Assembly: GCA_016190585.1 (NCBI GenBank)
Contig: JACPQH010000018.1
Span: 1-14,306 of the forward strand
DNA from: Chloroflexota bacterium
GTDB taxonomy: Bacteria > Chloroflexota > Dehalococcoidia > Dehalococcoidales > RBG-16-60-22
DNA: 14,306 nucleotides
Direction of reading: 5' to 3'
Shown here in pieces: positions 7,381-14,031 of this stretch; position 1 is the stretch's first letter, and every line of letters starts with the position of its first letter. Both the position numbers and the translations under genes were made by a program. Under the pieces are notes generated by a model, which had not been told where the DNA came from, did not search any database, and was given only the letters and a program-made list of their open reading frames with translations.

Positions 7381-7412
7381 AAAGAAAAAGGGCCACCCGA
7401 CAGGGTGGCCCT
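7381..7412 (-). terminator. Strong intrinsic terminator of the TRAP operon
   Basis: Perfect 10-bp arms (7389-7398 AGGGCCACCC and 7403-7412 GGGTGGCCCT) enclose a 4-base loop. On the minus strand the stem runs straight into a T-tract (the complement of 7381-7389), 22 bases after the dctP stop. This is a textbook rho-independent terminator for the minus strand. In the plus direction the following bases are only CCTTCT, so it works less well there. Confidence 0.85.
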
Positions 7413-7434
7413 CCTTCTGACGGAATTTACCCGG

Positions 7435-8577
7435 CTAGTTGATGTTCAGCTCTTTCTTCCAGGTAACCAGGTCCTTGTCGGTGACCGCCTTGAGCCAGGC
7501 ATCGAGCACCTTCAGAGAGTCGGCTTCCTTGCCTTTCGCGGCTAGGTCCTTCGGGAACTCTTTGATGGTGGTCTCTTTCCAGAGGGTGTAGATCTTCTCC
7601 TGCTCGGTCTTGTCAACCGTCTGGAATACCACGCCCTGGTCCTTCATCGTCTTCCAGTCGCGTTCCTTCATCTCGTAGTGCATCTTGATGAACTGTTCGG
7701 TGGTCTGCTTGATGAAGTCCGGGTTGGCGAAAGCGTCCTTCTGCTGCGGCGTCAGCTTGTTCCAGGTATCCATGTTGATGACTAGCGGCTGGGCCAGGAT
7801 GGAGCCGCCCATGAAGCTGACGTTCTTGGCGGCCTCATGCAGCTTGTAGGGGACGATCATGGAGTCAACGGCAGGCAGGCCGTCAATGGTGCCTCGGCTG
7901 AGCGCCTCGTACCACTCGGCGGGCAGCACGGCGACCGCGAGCACGCCGAGCTGGTCGAGGAGTTTGGGTTCAAAAATACCCACGGAGCGCAGCTTGAGGC
8001 CCTTGAGGTCAGCCAGCTTGGTGACGACCTTCTTGGTGATGAAGGTGTAGTCCATGGGGTGCCAGATGAGCAGCTTGACGTTGTTGGCCGTCCACTCACT
8101 GTTGATGATCTTGGAAACCTCGGAATCGCCGTAGGAGACGTCCAGGATGGAGCGCATGGCGTCCGCGGTCGTCGACGGTACCCTGGTGCCGTTGAACAGG
8201 CCGTTCAGCGGGATGTCACCGGGGAAGAAGCTCGGCGCCGGGTTGGATATCTGGACGGCGCCGCCGCGGACGGCGGGTAGCGTCTCGGTGGCCGAGGTTA
8301 ACGTGGCGAAGTTGTACTGGAACTTGATGGTGCCGCCGGACCTCTTGATAACCTCTTCAAAGTACCACTTGTCCATGTCGCTCTGGGGCGTGGACTCGAT
8401 GTCCATCGCGGAATGGACCAGGGTGGTGACCTGTGCCGGCGGGGTCGTCGGCGGGGCGGTGGTGGGCGGCGCGCCGGTGGTTGGTGGGGGCGTTGTCGGC
8501 GCCGGCTGGGAGCAGGCCAGAAGCAGGCCGCTCAGCATCAGCACGAGCGCCAGACCGATGAATACAAGCCTTTTCAT
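7435..8577 (-). CDS. dctP: TRAP transporter substrate-binding lipoprotein (DctP family)
   Basis: This 380-residue extracytoplasmic solute receptor delivers a small organic acid to the DctQM membrane complex. Residues 1-21 form a lipoprotein signal (MKR, hydrophobic core, LLLA before C22), so the mature protein is lipid-anchored. Residues 23-47 are a Pro/Thr-rich tether. The receptor fold follows, with DLKGLKLRSVG in the middle, where the Arg is the family's carboxylate-binding residue, and PAEWYEALSRGTIDG, matching the family's conserved helix before the DG turn. The start at 8577 is chosen because AAAGGAGGA lies 4 nt upstream and the signal begins there; an in-frame TTG at 8616 would add 13 residues before the signal. 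The gene is last in the order dctM-dctQ-dctP and ends at a strong terminator. The ligand is unknown beyond the likelihood of a carboxylate. Confidence 0.9.
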   Translation of the reverse strand: MKRLVFIGLALVLMLSGLLLACSQPAPTTPPPTTGAPPTTAPPTTPPAQVTTLVHSAMDIESTPQSDMDKWYFEEVIKRSGGTIKFQYNFATLTSATETLPAVRGGAVQISNPAPSFFPGDIPLNGLFNGTRVPSTTADAMRSILDVSYGDSEVSKIINSEWTANNVKLLIWHPMDYTFITKKVVTKLADLKGLKLRSVGIFEPKLLDQLGVLAVAVLPAEWYEALSRGTIDGLPAVDSMIVPYKLHEAAKNVSFMGGSILAQPLVINMDTWNKLTPQQKDAFANPDFIKQTTEQFIKMHYEMKERDWKTMKDQGVVFQTVDKTEQEKIYTLWKETTIKEFPKDLAAKGKEADSLKVLDAWLKAVTDKDLVTWKKELNIN

Positions 8578-8580
8578 TTC

Positions 8581-8589
8581 TCCTCCTTT
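8581..8589 (-). promoter_or_regulatory. Ribosome binding site that sets the dctP start
   Basis: On the minus strand AAAGGAGGA stands 3-4 nt before the ATG at 8577. It places the start at the MKR of the lipoprotein signal rather than at the upstream TTG. Confidence 0.75.
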
Positions 8590-8623
8590 AATATAGCCTC
8601 CAGTTAAGGTACCCAAATTCGAA

Positions 8624-8644
8624 TCACATGGTTAATCCTCCTCC
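8624..8644 (-). other. Start-stop element (ATG-TGA) behind a strong ribosome binding site in the dctQ-dctP gap
   Basis: In the 74 bp between dctQ and dctP the minus strand reads GGAGGAGG (8644-8637), seven bases, ATG (8629-8627) and at once TGA (8626-8624). The ATG is out of frame with dctP. Spacing to the Shine-Dalgarno sequence is ideal, so ribosomes should initiate here and terminate after one codon. It may be a relic of a lost start or a minimal ORF that tunes dctP translation. Confidence 0.4.
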
Positions 8645-8651
8645 GCTCGAT

Positions 8652-9212
8652 TCAGGACAAAGTCTCTCTAAGGCTCGGCTTCTCCGCTGTCTCTAGCACC
8701 AACTTTTTATCCCGGTATAAAGCGATGTGATAAACCAGGTGCAGCACGGCCGCGATAACCAGCAAGATAAAGGCTAGGGAGATGGCGGTATAGCCAGGTG
8801 TCAGGGGCAATTGCAGGTCGCCCTGCTTGGTCGTACCCCGGGCGAAAACCGCCAGGCCTCCGAATACCGAGGTCCAGGTGCAGAACAGGGCGATAGACAG
8901 GATAGCGATATCGCTGATCATCGTGGCGGCGAATCTCAAGCGCGCCTTCAGGGCGTTGACGACCATATCGGTCTTTATGTGCCCCGGACCCAGCAGGACG
9001 TAAGCCAGGGGCACGAAGATGGCGACGACCAGCAGCTCCTCGATGAGGTCTTTCTGCCCGCGAATTGCCACGAATTTAAATAGCCTAATAGTCGTGACGT
9101 TTACGGAATCCAGGACCAGCATGCCTACCAGGGCCGCCATCGGCAGGGCCATCAGCCACCTGTTAGCTTTCTGGAAGCCGTCGATAACGCGTTTTATATT
9201 AGTGCTGTTCAT
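8652..9212 (-). CDS. dctQ: TRAP transporter small membrane subunit (DctQ)
   Basis: This 186-residue inner membrane protein is the small permease subunit that pairs with DctM in ion-driven uptake. Four hydrophobic segments are visible at about 19-36, 57-76, 95-118 and 139-164, the normal DctQ topology. The short GHIKTDMVV stretch after the second segment matches the family's G-H-I/V-x-x-D signature. Length is within the usual range (160-200). The start has a modest purine-rich site (GGAAGG and AGGT). It begins 23 bp after dctM ends, so the two are co-transcribed and probably coupled. The assignment rests on topology, signature and place between dctM and dctP. Confidence 0.88.
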   Translation of the reverse strand: MNSTNIKRVIDGFQKANRWLMALPMAALVGMLVLDSVNVTTIRLFKFVAIRGQKDLIEELLVVAIFVPLAYVLLGPGHIKTDMVVNALKARLRFAATMISDIAILSIALFCTWTSVFGGLAVFARGTTKQGDLQLPLTPGYTAISLAFILLVIAAVLHLVYHIALYRDKKLVLETAEKPSLRETLS

Positions 9213-9235
9213 TACCTGTCACCTTCCTTCGTTCC

Positions 9236-10528
9236 TTAACCGAACGCGAGCGTCGGCAGCCACGTGCTCAGGATAGGGAACGAGATGAAAACTACCACGG
9301 CGGCCATCAGGGTCGCGAAAAAAGGCATGATGCCGCGGAAAGCCCTCCCCGGATCCACCTCGGCGATGGAAGCCACCACGTAGCAGTTAAAGCCCACCGG
9401 CGGCGTGATTACGGCAACCTCGATCATGACGATGGCCACGATGCCCAAGGCCACCGGGTCAACGCCGAGCCCGGTCATTACCGGGTAAATGAGAGGGAGG
9501 GTCAGGACAAGCTGAGAATTGGGGTCGATTATCATGCCCAGGATTAGCCAGATGAGGACAATGAACATCCAGACGACGGCCAGTGAGAAGTTGTTGATCC
9601 TTATCCACTCGATGATATCCACCGTTATCCGTGAGTAGATAACGACCTTGGAAAGCATCAGGCCGCCAACGATGAGTATCATGATCTGGGAGGTGGTTAC
9701 GGCCGTCTGGAATAAAGCGGCGCCGATCTTCTTGAGAGGCACCCTGATAATCAAGTTCCATAACAGCATTACGAGGCTGCCGAGCGCGCCGGCTTCTGAT
9801 GGCGTCACCAGGCCCGTCCAGATGGAGACGATGATTATCAGGAACACGGCCACCAGCGGCCAGATGATGAGCGGCGTTTTCAGCCTTTCTTTCCACGAAG
9901 CCGGCTCGATCTTCATGGGCGCCGTCCCGGGGTTCAGGCGGACCATGAGCATGACGACGCCCACCAGCATCAGTGAGAGCAAGATGCCCGGCACGATGCC
10001 GCCGATAAGCATGCGCCCGACGGAGGTATTGGTCAGGACGCCGTAGATGACCATGGCGGCGCTGGGCGGGATGAGCACCGCCAGGCTGCCGGCTGTAGCC
10101 ACGGCGCCGAGGCTGGTCGTTTCCGCGTAGTTAAATTTCTTCAGCTCGGGGAGGGAAACCTTGGCGAAGAGGGCGGCGCTTGCCACCGAGGAGCCGCTGC
10201 ACGCCCCGAAGGCCGCCGCGGCAAATATGGTGGTTATGAGCAAGCCGCCTCGCACATGGCCCACCAGCTTGTGGAAGGCGTTGTAAGCCCGCACGCCCAT
10301 GCCGCCGCTGTCCGCCAGCATGCCCACCAGGATGAACATGGGGATAACCGCGAAGAAGTACTGGGCGATCATGGCGTGAATGCTGGTGGTGAAGAAGGTC
10401 CAGAGGGCGCTCCAGCCCTGCACCATGAAGAGACCGACGCCGGCGCCGATGAAGACGCCGACGAAGATCGGCGTGCCCAGCGCCAGGAGAACAAAGAAAA
10501 GACCGAAAGCCGTTAATACCGCTAGCAT
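9236..10528 (-). CDS. dctM: TRAP transporter large membrane subunit (DctM)
   Basis: This 430-residue protein is the large permease subunit that forms the transport path for the DctPQM secondary transporter, using a Na+ or H+ gradient. The sequence is hydrophobic throughout, with about 11-12 membrane segments. Family hallmarks are clear: GTPIFVGV near the N-terminus, CSGSSVASAALFAKVSLPELKKF near 110-135, and VLIPPSAAMVIYG followed by SVGRMLIGGIVPG. Length matches the family (about 425-430). It is the first gene of the dctM-dctQ-dctP run; the commoner order puts the binding protein first. The ATG has a GGGAG site at somewhat long spacing. A candidate promoter and a palindrome lie in the 214 bp upstream. 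Confidence 0.93.
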   Translation of the reverse strand: MLAVLTAFGLFFVLLALGTPIFVGVFIGAGVGLFMVQGWSALWTFFTTSIHAMIAQYFFAVIPMFILVGMLADSGGMGVRAYNAFHKLVGHVRGGLLITTIFAAAAFGACSGSSVASAALFAKVSLPELKKFNYAETTSLGAVATAGSLAVLIPPSAAMVIYGVLTNTSVGRMLIGGIVPGILLSLMLVGVVMLMVRLNPGTAPMKIEPASWKERLKTPLIIWPLVAVFLIIIVSIWTGLVTPSEAGALGSLVMLLWNLIIRVPLKKIGAALFQTAVTTSQIMILIVGGLMLSKVVIYSRITVDIIEWIRINNFSLAVVWMFIVLIWLILGMIIDPNSQLVLTLPLIYPVMTGLGVDPVALGIVAIVMIEVAVITPPVGFNCYVVASIAEVDPGRAFRGIMPFFATLMAAVVVFISFPILSTWLPTLAFG

Positions 10529-10608
10529 TTAGTCACCGCTCCCTATGGCAATCTATGCAAGTTTAAGGCTCGGATGTTGTGGTTAGCCTGAAACCCCGTC
10601 TGCACACC

Positions 10609-10624
10609 CGGTACTATGGTACCG
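10609..10624. promoter_or_regulatory. Palindrome that could be an operator for the TRAP operon
   Basis: CGGTAC and GTACCG are perfect 6-bp arms around a 4-base centre (TATG). The site lies about 27 bases downstream of the candidate -10 box and 80 bases before dctM, where a repressor could act. No regulator gene is in the window, and a chance palindrome of this length is possible. Confidence 0.3.
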
Positions 10625-10648
10625 ATGAACCCCGAAATAATGACCTAA

Positions 10649-10677
10649 ATATTATCATCCTGACCCTGACATTGCAA
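10649..10677 (-). promoter_or_regulatory. Candidate sigma-70 promoter for dctM-dctQ-dctP
   Basis: On the minus strand TTGCAA (10677-10672) is followed by GATAAT (10656-10651, 15-base spacer) or TAATAT (10654-10649, 17-base spacer). GATAAT matches the -10 consensus at five of six positions. It lies about 120 bases before the dctM start in an AT-rich island of the longest gap within the minus-strand block. Confidence 0.4.
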
Positions 10678-10742
10678 GGGGGCGCGACTATCCTTTTTCC
10701 AGCGGAATATTTCATCTGTCCCCGATGCCTGCGAACCTCCCG

Positions 10743-11546
10743 TTAGTATTTTTTGTCGTCCCGGACCTCGATAATGCAGGGGTCGCCCACCTTCTGCGGC
10801 GGGTTAACGACCCAGACGGGGGCGCCGGTCCACTCCCGGCTCAGCACCTCGAACAGGTAAGGACAGTGGGTGCAGTATGTCGGGACGTCCTTGCGTTCCC
10901 CGACCGTCAGCGGGAAAGGCTCCTTCATTCTTACCGGGATCCCTTCCCGGCCGGCCTGCTCGTCACGGATCCTCTCCAGTCGCCGGCCGCCGCTGCCGCA
11001 GGGCTCGAGGTAGAAGAGGCTGCGGCCGTCCTGGACCTCAACGCGGGTCTTGCCGATGTGCTCCCGCCACATGATGGCGCCGAGCTCCATAATCTCCTGC
11101 CGCGGCACGGTGCTCCTTTTCACGAACCAATCCTTCGTGCCGTCGCCCCAGCGCCGGTACATATCGAAAAGGGCCTGCTGGCCGAGGTTGTCGTTTATCC
11201 AGCCGAAGGTATCGCCCATGAAGTCGATGTAGGTGTCGTGCAGCCGCAGCCATCGCTCGGTCTTGGCCCGGGTCAGCTCGATGGCCTTCTCCGTCTCGCC
11301 CGAGGCTATCGCCTGCCTGATCTCCTCGCCCGTCTTCTTCTGGTCGGCGATGAACCGCTCTTCCAGGAACGGCACCAGGAACTGGCTGATGACCTGGGCC
11401 AGGAGGCGCTCCATGTTGCGGTCTTCGCGGGTGAGCGCCGGGATCAGGGACAGGGCTTTCTCTTTATCGCCCTGTTCCAGGGCCTCGACAACCTGGTCGG
11501 CGAACCGGGTGGTGATCTCGTGGTACTGATCCTGTTCTGGTGTCAT
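10743..11546 (-). CDS. Uncharacterised protein with four cysteines (CGSGGR and CxxC motifs)
   Basis: This 267-residue soluble protein has no signal peptide or membrane segment, and I do not recognise a named family. Residues 1-135 are strongly helical and charged. Residues 165-267 look like an alpha/beta domain and hold all four cysteines: C183 in EPCGSGGR, C225 and C228 in YCTHC, and C257 in GDPC close to the end. Such spacing could bind zinc or an iron-sulfur cluster. The final GDPC-(I/C)-x-(E/F) stretch resembles endings of small-molecule-binding domains such as V4R and L-2-amino-thiazoline-4-carboxylate hydrolase-like proteins, a weak analogy. A clear GGAGG precedes the ATG. It stands between CoA-transferases and the TRAP genes, with a consensus -35 box just upstream, so it may be separately transcribed. 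A role as sensor, chaperone or enzyme cannot be decided. Confidence 0.8.
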   Translation of the reverse strand: MTPEQDQYHEITTRFADQVVEALEQGDKEKALSLIPALTREDRNMERLLAQVISQFLVPFLEERFIADQKKTGEEIRQAIASGETEKAIELTRAKTERWLRLHDTYIDFMGDTFGWINDNLGQQALFDMYRRWGDGTKDWFVKRSTVPRQEIMELGAIMWREHIGKTRVEVQDGRSLFYLEPCGSGGRRLERIRDEQAGREGIPVRMKEPFPLTVGERKDVPTYCTHCPYLFEVLSREWTGAPVWVVNPPQKVGDPCIIEVRDDKKY

Positions 11547-11561
11547 GTCGGCCTCCGTCCT

Positions 11562-11589
11562 ATTACTAATTGACCATGATAAATGTCAA
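11562..11589 (-). promoter_or_regulatory. Candidate promoter for the four-cysteine gene
   Basis: On the minus strand a perfect TTGACA (11589-11584) is followed after 16 bases by AGTAAT (11567-11562), which matches the -10 consensus at four of six positions. The surrounding 60 bases are AT-rich, unlike the coding DNA. The -10 box is only 15 bases from the ATG, so the 5' leader would be very short and the ribosome binding site would sit at the transcript's end. Confidence 0.4.
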
Positions 11590-11643
11590 GAAAATGTTAA
11601 GAAACGTGCCTGGCGCTACCTATTATGCCGTTTGCCGGCGTCA

Positions 11644-12855
11644 TTACTTCACCACACCCGCCGCGCGCAGCTTCTGTATGCGCTCGGGGCTATAGCCCAG
11701 CGCCGCCAGCACCTGGTCGCTGTGCTCGCCGAGCGCCGGCGACGGGGCGCCGATTTTGGCGGGGTTTTGCCCGTGCCGGAAGGGGTTGTTGACCAGTCGT
11801 ATCTTGCCGGCCTTGGGGTGGTCCTGCTCGACCACCATGTTGTCGGCCTTCACCTGGTCATGCTCCGGGTCGAAAAGGTCTTCGTAGGTAAGGTACTTGG
11901 CCGCCAGCCCGCCGCACTTGTCGATAGCCTTCACCAGCTCGTCGGCGTCCCAGTTCTCGAAGGCGGTCTCGTACAGGGGCTTCATTTCCTGGGCGTCCCG
12001 GCCCATGCCGAGGGTGCGGAACCCCTTTTCCACGAAGTACGGGTTCTGGAGGAGCTCGCCGAGGCCGATCTTCTGGCAGAACGCCTTGAAGGACTCCCGG
12101 GCCTGCTCCTCGCTCTTGGTCATCATGCCGAACATGATGGGGCGGGTCTGGGTCTTGAAGCCGGACTCGGAATGGTCGTAAGGGCCCGTGGCCCAGTAGC
12201 CGCCCCAGGCGTCCATCCCGGACAGGGGCAGCAGGCCGTGCTGGATCATGTACAGCGACCCGGCGAGCGCGGAGACGACGATCTTCTCGCCCTTGTGGCG
12301 CTTCTTCTTGTTAAAGAGGGCGGCCATGATGCCGCCGAAGGCGAACATGCCGTTCAGGGAGGTGTAGATGTCCGCGCCGAGGCGTACCGGTTCCTTGTCC
12401 AGCTCGCCGATCCAGCGTATCATCCCAGATATGCCCTGGAGCTCGAGCTCGGTGGCCTCGCGGTCCTTGTAAGGGCCTTCATCGCCGAAATCGGTTATCG
12501 AGCAGTAGATAAGGTCCTTCTTCAGGAGCCGGAGCTGCTCGTAGCCGAGGCCGAGGACCTCCGCCTCCCCCGGCTTCATGTCCTCGACCAAGACATCGGC
12601 TGTCTTGACCAGGTCGCGGAGGATATCGAGGCCTTCCGGGCGGGCATAGTCCACCGCCAGGCTTTGCTTGTCATGATTAAACTGCATGAAGATGGCGCTC
12701 TCGCCGTTGGTCCGGGCGCCCCACTCCCGGGCGTAATCGCCCGCGCCCCTCTCCACCTTGATGACCGCGGCGCCGATGCTGCCGAGCTGGGCGGTGCACA
12801 TCGGCCCGGCGATGCCCTGCGTCAGGTCGATTATCGTTATTCCATGTAGAGGCAT
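11644..12855 (-). CDS. Class III CoA-transferase (CaiB/BaiF family), first paralogue
   Basis: This 403-residue cytoplasmic enzyme should move CoA between carboxylic acids. The N-terminus (GITIIDLTQGIAGPMCTAQLGSIGA, then IKVE) is the family's CoA-binding Rossmann part. The likely catalytic aspartate is D162 in RLGADIYTSLNGM, followed by the GIMAAL helix. GPYKDREATELELQG at 128-141 also fits. After the active site the usual VDVS is VVVS, a small departure. The start at 12855 is chosen for the AAGGAGGT six bases upstream and because the N-terminal motif begins there; an open extension to 12966 would overlap the next paralogue and has no family similarity. It starts 17 bp after the stop of the second CoA-transferase, so the two are coupled. 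Substrate unknown; activation of the imported acid is plausible. Confidence 0.9.
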   Translation of the reverse strand: MPLHGITIIDLTQGIAGPMCTAQLGSIGAAVIKVERGAGDYAREWGARTNGESAIFMQFNHDKQSLAVDYARPEGLDILRDLVKTADVLVEDMKPGEAEVLGLGYEQLRLLKKDLIYCSITDFGDEGPYKDREATELELQGISGMIRWIGELDKEPVRLGADIYTSLNGMFAFGGIMAALFNKKKRHKGEKIVVSALAGSLYMIQHGLLPLSGMDAWGGYWATGPYDHSESGFKTQTRPIMFGMMTKSEEQARESFKAFCQKIGLGELLQNPYFVEKGFRTLGMGRDAQEMKPLYETAFENWDADELVKAIDKCGGLAAKYLTYEDLFDPEHDQVKADNMVVEQDHPKAGKIRLVNNPFRHGQNPAKIGAPSPALGEHSDQVLAALGYSPERIQKLRAAGVVK

Positions 12856-12861
12856 GAACAG

Positions 12862-12869
12862 ACCTCCTT
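12862..12869 (-). promoter_or_regulatory. Ribosome binding site that sets the start of the first CoA-transferase
   Basis: The minus-strand sequence AAGGAGGT lies six bases before the ATG at 12855. It rules out the longer open frame that begins inside the neighbouring gene. Confidence 0.75.
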
Positions 12870-12872
12870 CAC

Positions 12873-14018
12873 CTAACTCGAAATCAGGGAGAGCACGTAA
12901 TCGCGGTCGGCGTCCATGTACGGCGCCGCCGTGGTCGGGTTCAGCTCGGTCTCCTGGAACTTCCACGGCACCTTGGTGGCGTATTTCAGCGGGCCCCAGG
13001 CGGAGGGCAGGTCAACGATGTAACCGTTGGCCCGGATGTGGGGGTCCTGCTCCAGGTCTTCCACGTTCAGAATCTTGCTATGGGCCACGTGGTAGCGCCC
13101 GAACTGCCACATCCACCACACCAGCGGCTTGTCCTGTATCTTCTGCTGGATGATGTCGTTAATCTCGTCGCGGTGCTCGAGGCGGTCGTTATTGGCGGCG
13201 AACCTCGGGTCGTTGCTAAGCTCCTTCATCTCGAGCGCGGTGCAGAGGTTGACCCACTGCGCCCGGGTGAAGGCGGAGACCAGGATGTACTTGTTGTCCT
13301 GGGTCAGGTAGGCCTTGGAGGGGCAGACCTTGGAGCTCTCGCTGCCCATTATCTCCGGGTTCTTTTTGGTGGCGAAGTACTCGGCAATCTTGGAGGACTG
13401 GACGTAGAGAGCCGAGGAGAACTCGTCGAGGTCGACGTACATGCCTTTGCCGCTGATCTCGCGCTGCATCAGCGCGATCAGGCAGGCCTGCATGATGACC
13501 ACCGAGCCGGTGCCGTCCACCAGCACCACGTAGCGCACCCACTCAGCCGGGCCGCCCTTCTGGCCGTTGAGGGAGACGAAACCGGAGACCGCCTGGATAA
13601 AGTGGTCGGCGGCGCCGAAGTTCACGAAGGGGCCGGTGTGGCCGTAGGCCGCCGAGGAAGCGAAGATGAGCCGGGGATTTATCCTGGAAACGACATCGTA
13701 GCCGAAGCCCATCTTGTCCAGGGCGCCGACCCGCCGGTTCTCGACGAGCACATCGACCTTCTTGATAAGCTCGAAGGCCATCTTGCGGTCGGCCTCTTTC
13801 TTGAGGTCGAGCACGATGTTCTTGCTGTTATGGTGGGCGACCAGGTAGGTCGTGCCCATGCCGTTGACCAGGGGGAGGACGCGCATCAGGCCGTCGCCGT
13901 AGTCCGGCTCGATGCGGATGACCTCGGCGCCCAGCAGCCCCAGCAGCCCGCAGGCCTGAGGCCCCACCCCGAAGGCCCCCATGTCGAGGACTCTGATTCC
14001 TTCCAGCGGTCCAGGCAT
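12873..14018 (-). CDS. Class III CoA-transferase (CaiB/BaiF family), second paralogue
   Basis: This 381-residue CoA-transferase is only distantly similar to its neighbour. The N-terminal GIRVLDMGAFGVGPQACGLLGLLGA with IRIEP is the family motif. The SSAAYGHTGPF stretch at 121-131 and the likely catalytic D168 in VVLVDGTGSVV follow, then GKGMYVDLDE at 190-199. The length is normal. The ATG has an AAGGAGG six bases upstream. It follows the thiolase-like gene by 13 bp and precedes the other CoA-transferase by 17 bp. Paired class III genes can encode heteromeric enzymes, as with BbsE/BbsF of toluene degradation, so this one may be a partner subunit. Both paralogues keep a candidate catalytic aspartate, so two independent enzymes are equally possible. 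Confidence 0.9.
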   Translation of the reverse strand: MPGPLEGIRVLDMGAFGVGPQACGLLGLLGAEVIRIEPDYGDGLMRVLPLVNGMGTTYLVAHHNSKNIVLDLKKEADRKMAFELIKKVDVLVENRRVGALDKMGFGYDVVSRINPRLIFASSAAYGHTGPFVNFGAADHFIQAVSGFVSLNGQKGGPAEWVRYVVLVDGTGSVVIMQACLIALMQREISGKGMYVDLDEFSSALYVQSSKIAEYFATKKNPEIMGSESSKVCPSKAYLTQDNKYILVSAFTRAQWVNLCTALEMKELSNDPRFAANNDRLEHRDEINDIIQQKIQDKPLVWWMWQFGRYHVAHSKILNVEDLEQDPHIRANGYIVDLPSAWGPLKYATKVPWKFQETELNPTTAAPYMDADRDYVLSLISS

Positions 14019-14031
14019 ACCTCGCCTCCTT

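Noticed and set aside
10743..11546. TorD/DmsD-type chaperone for the molybdo/tungsto-enzyme
   Set aside because: The helical N-terminal half and the W/Mo enzyme nearby suggested it, but the cysteine motifs and the C-terminal alpha/beta part do not fit TorD proteins.
11600..11640. A terminator after the first CoA-transferase
   Set aside because: Only a four-base GCCG/CGGC stem is present and no T-run follows, so read-through into the four-cysteine gene remains possible.
11545..12849. A 434-codon plus-strand open frame opposite the first CoA-transferase
   Set aside because: It mirrors the CoA-transferase coding frame and has no recognisable domain; the real gene has a good start site and family motifs.
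12856..12966. N-terminal extension of the first CoA-transferase
   Set aside because: The extra 37 residues overlap the neighbouring gene, resemble no CoA-transferase, and an AAGGAGGT before 12855 marks the true start.
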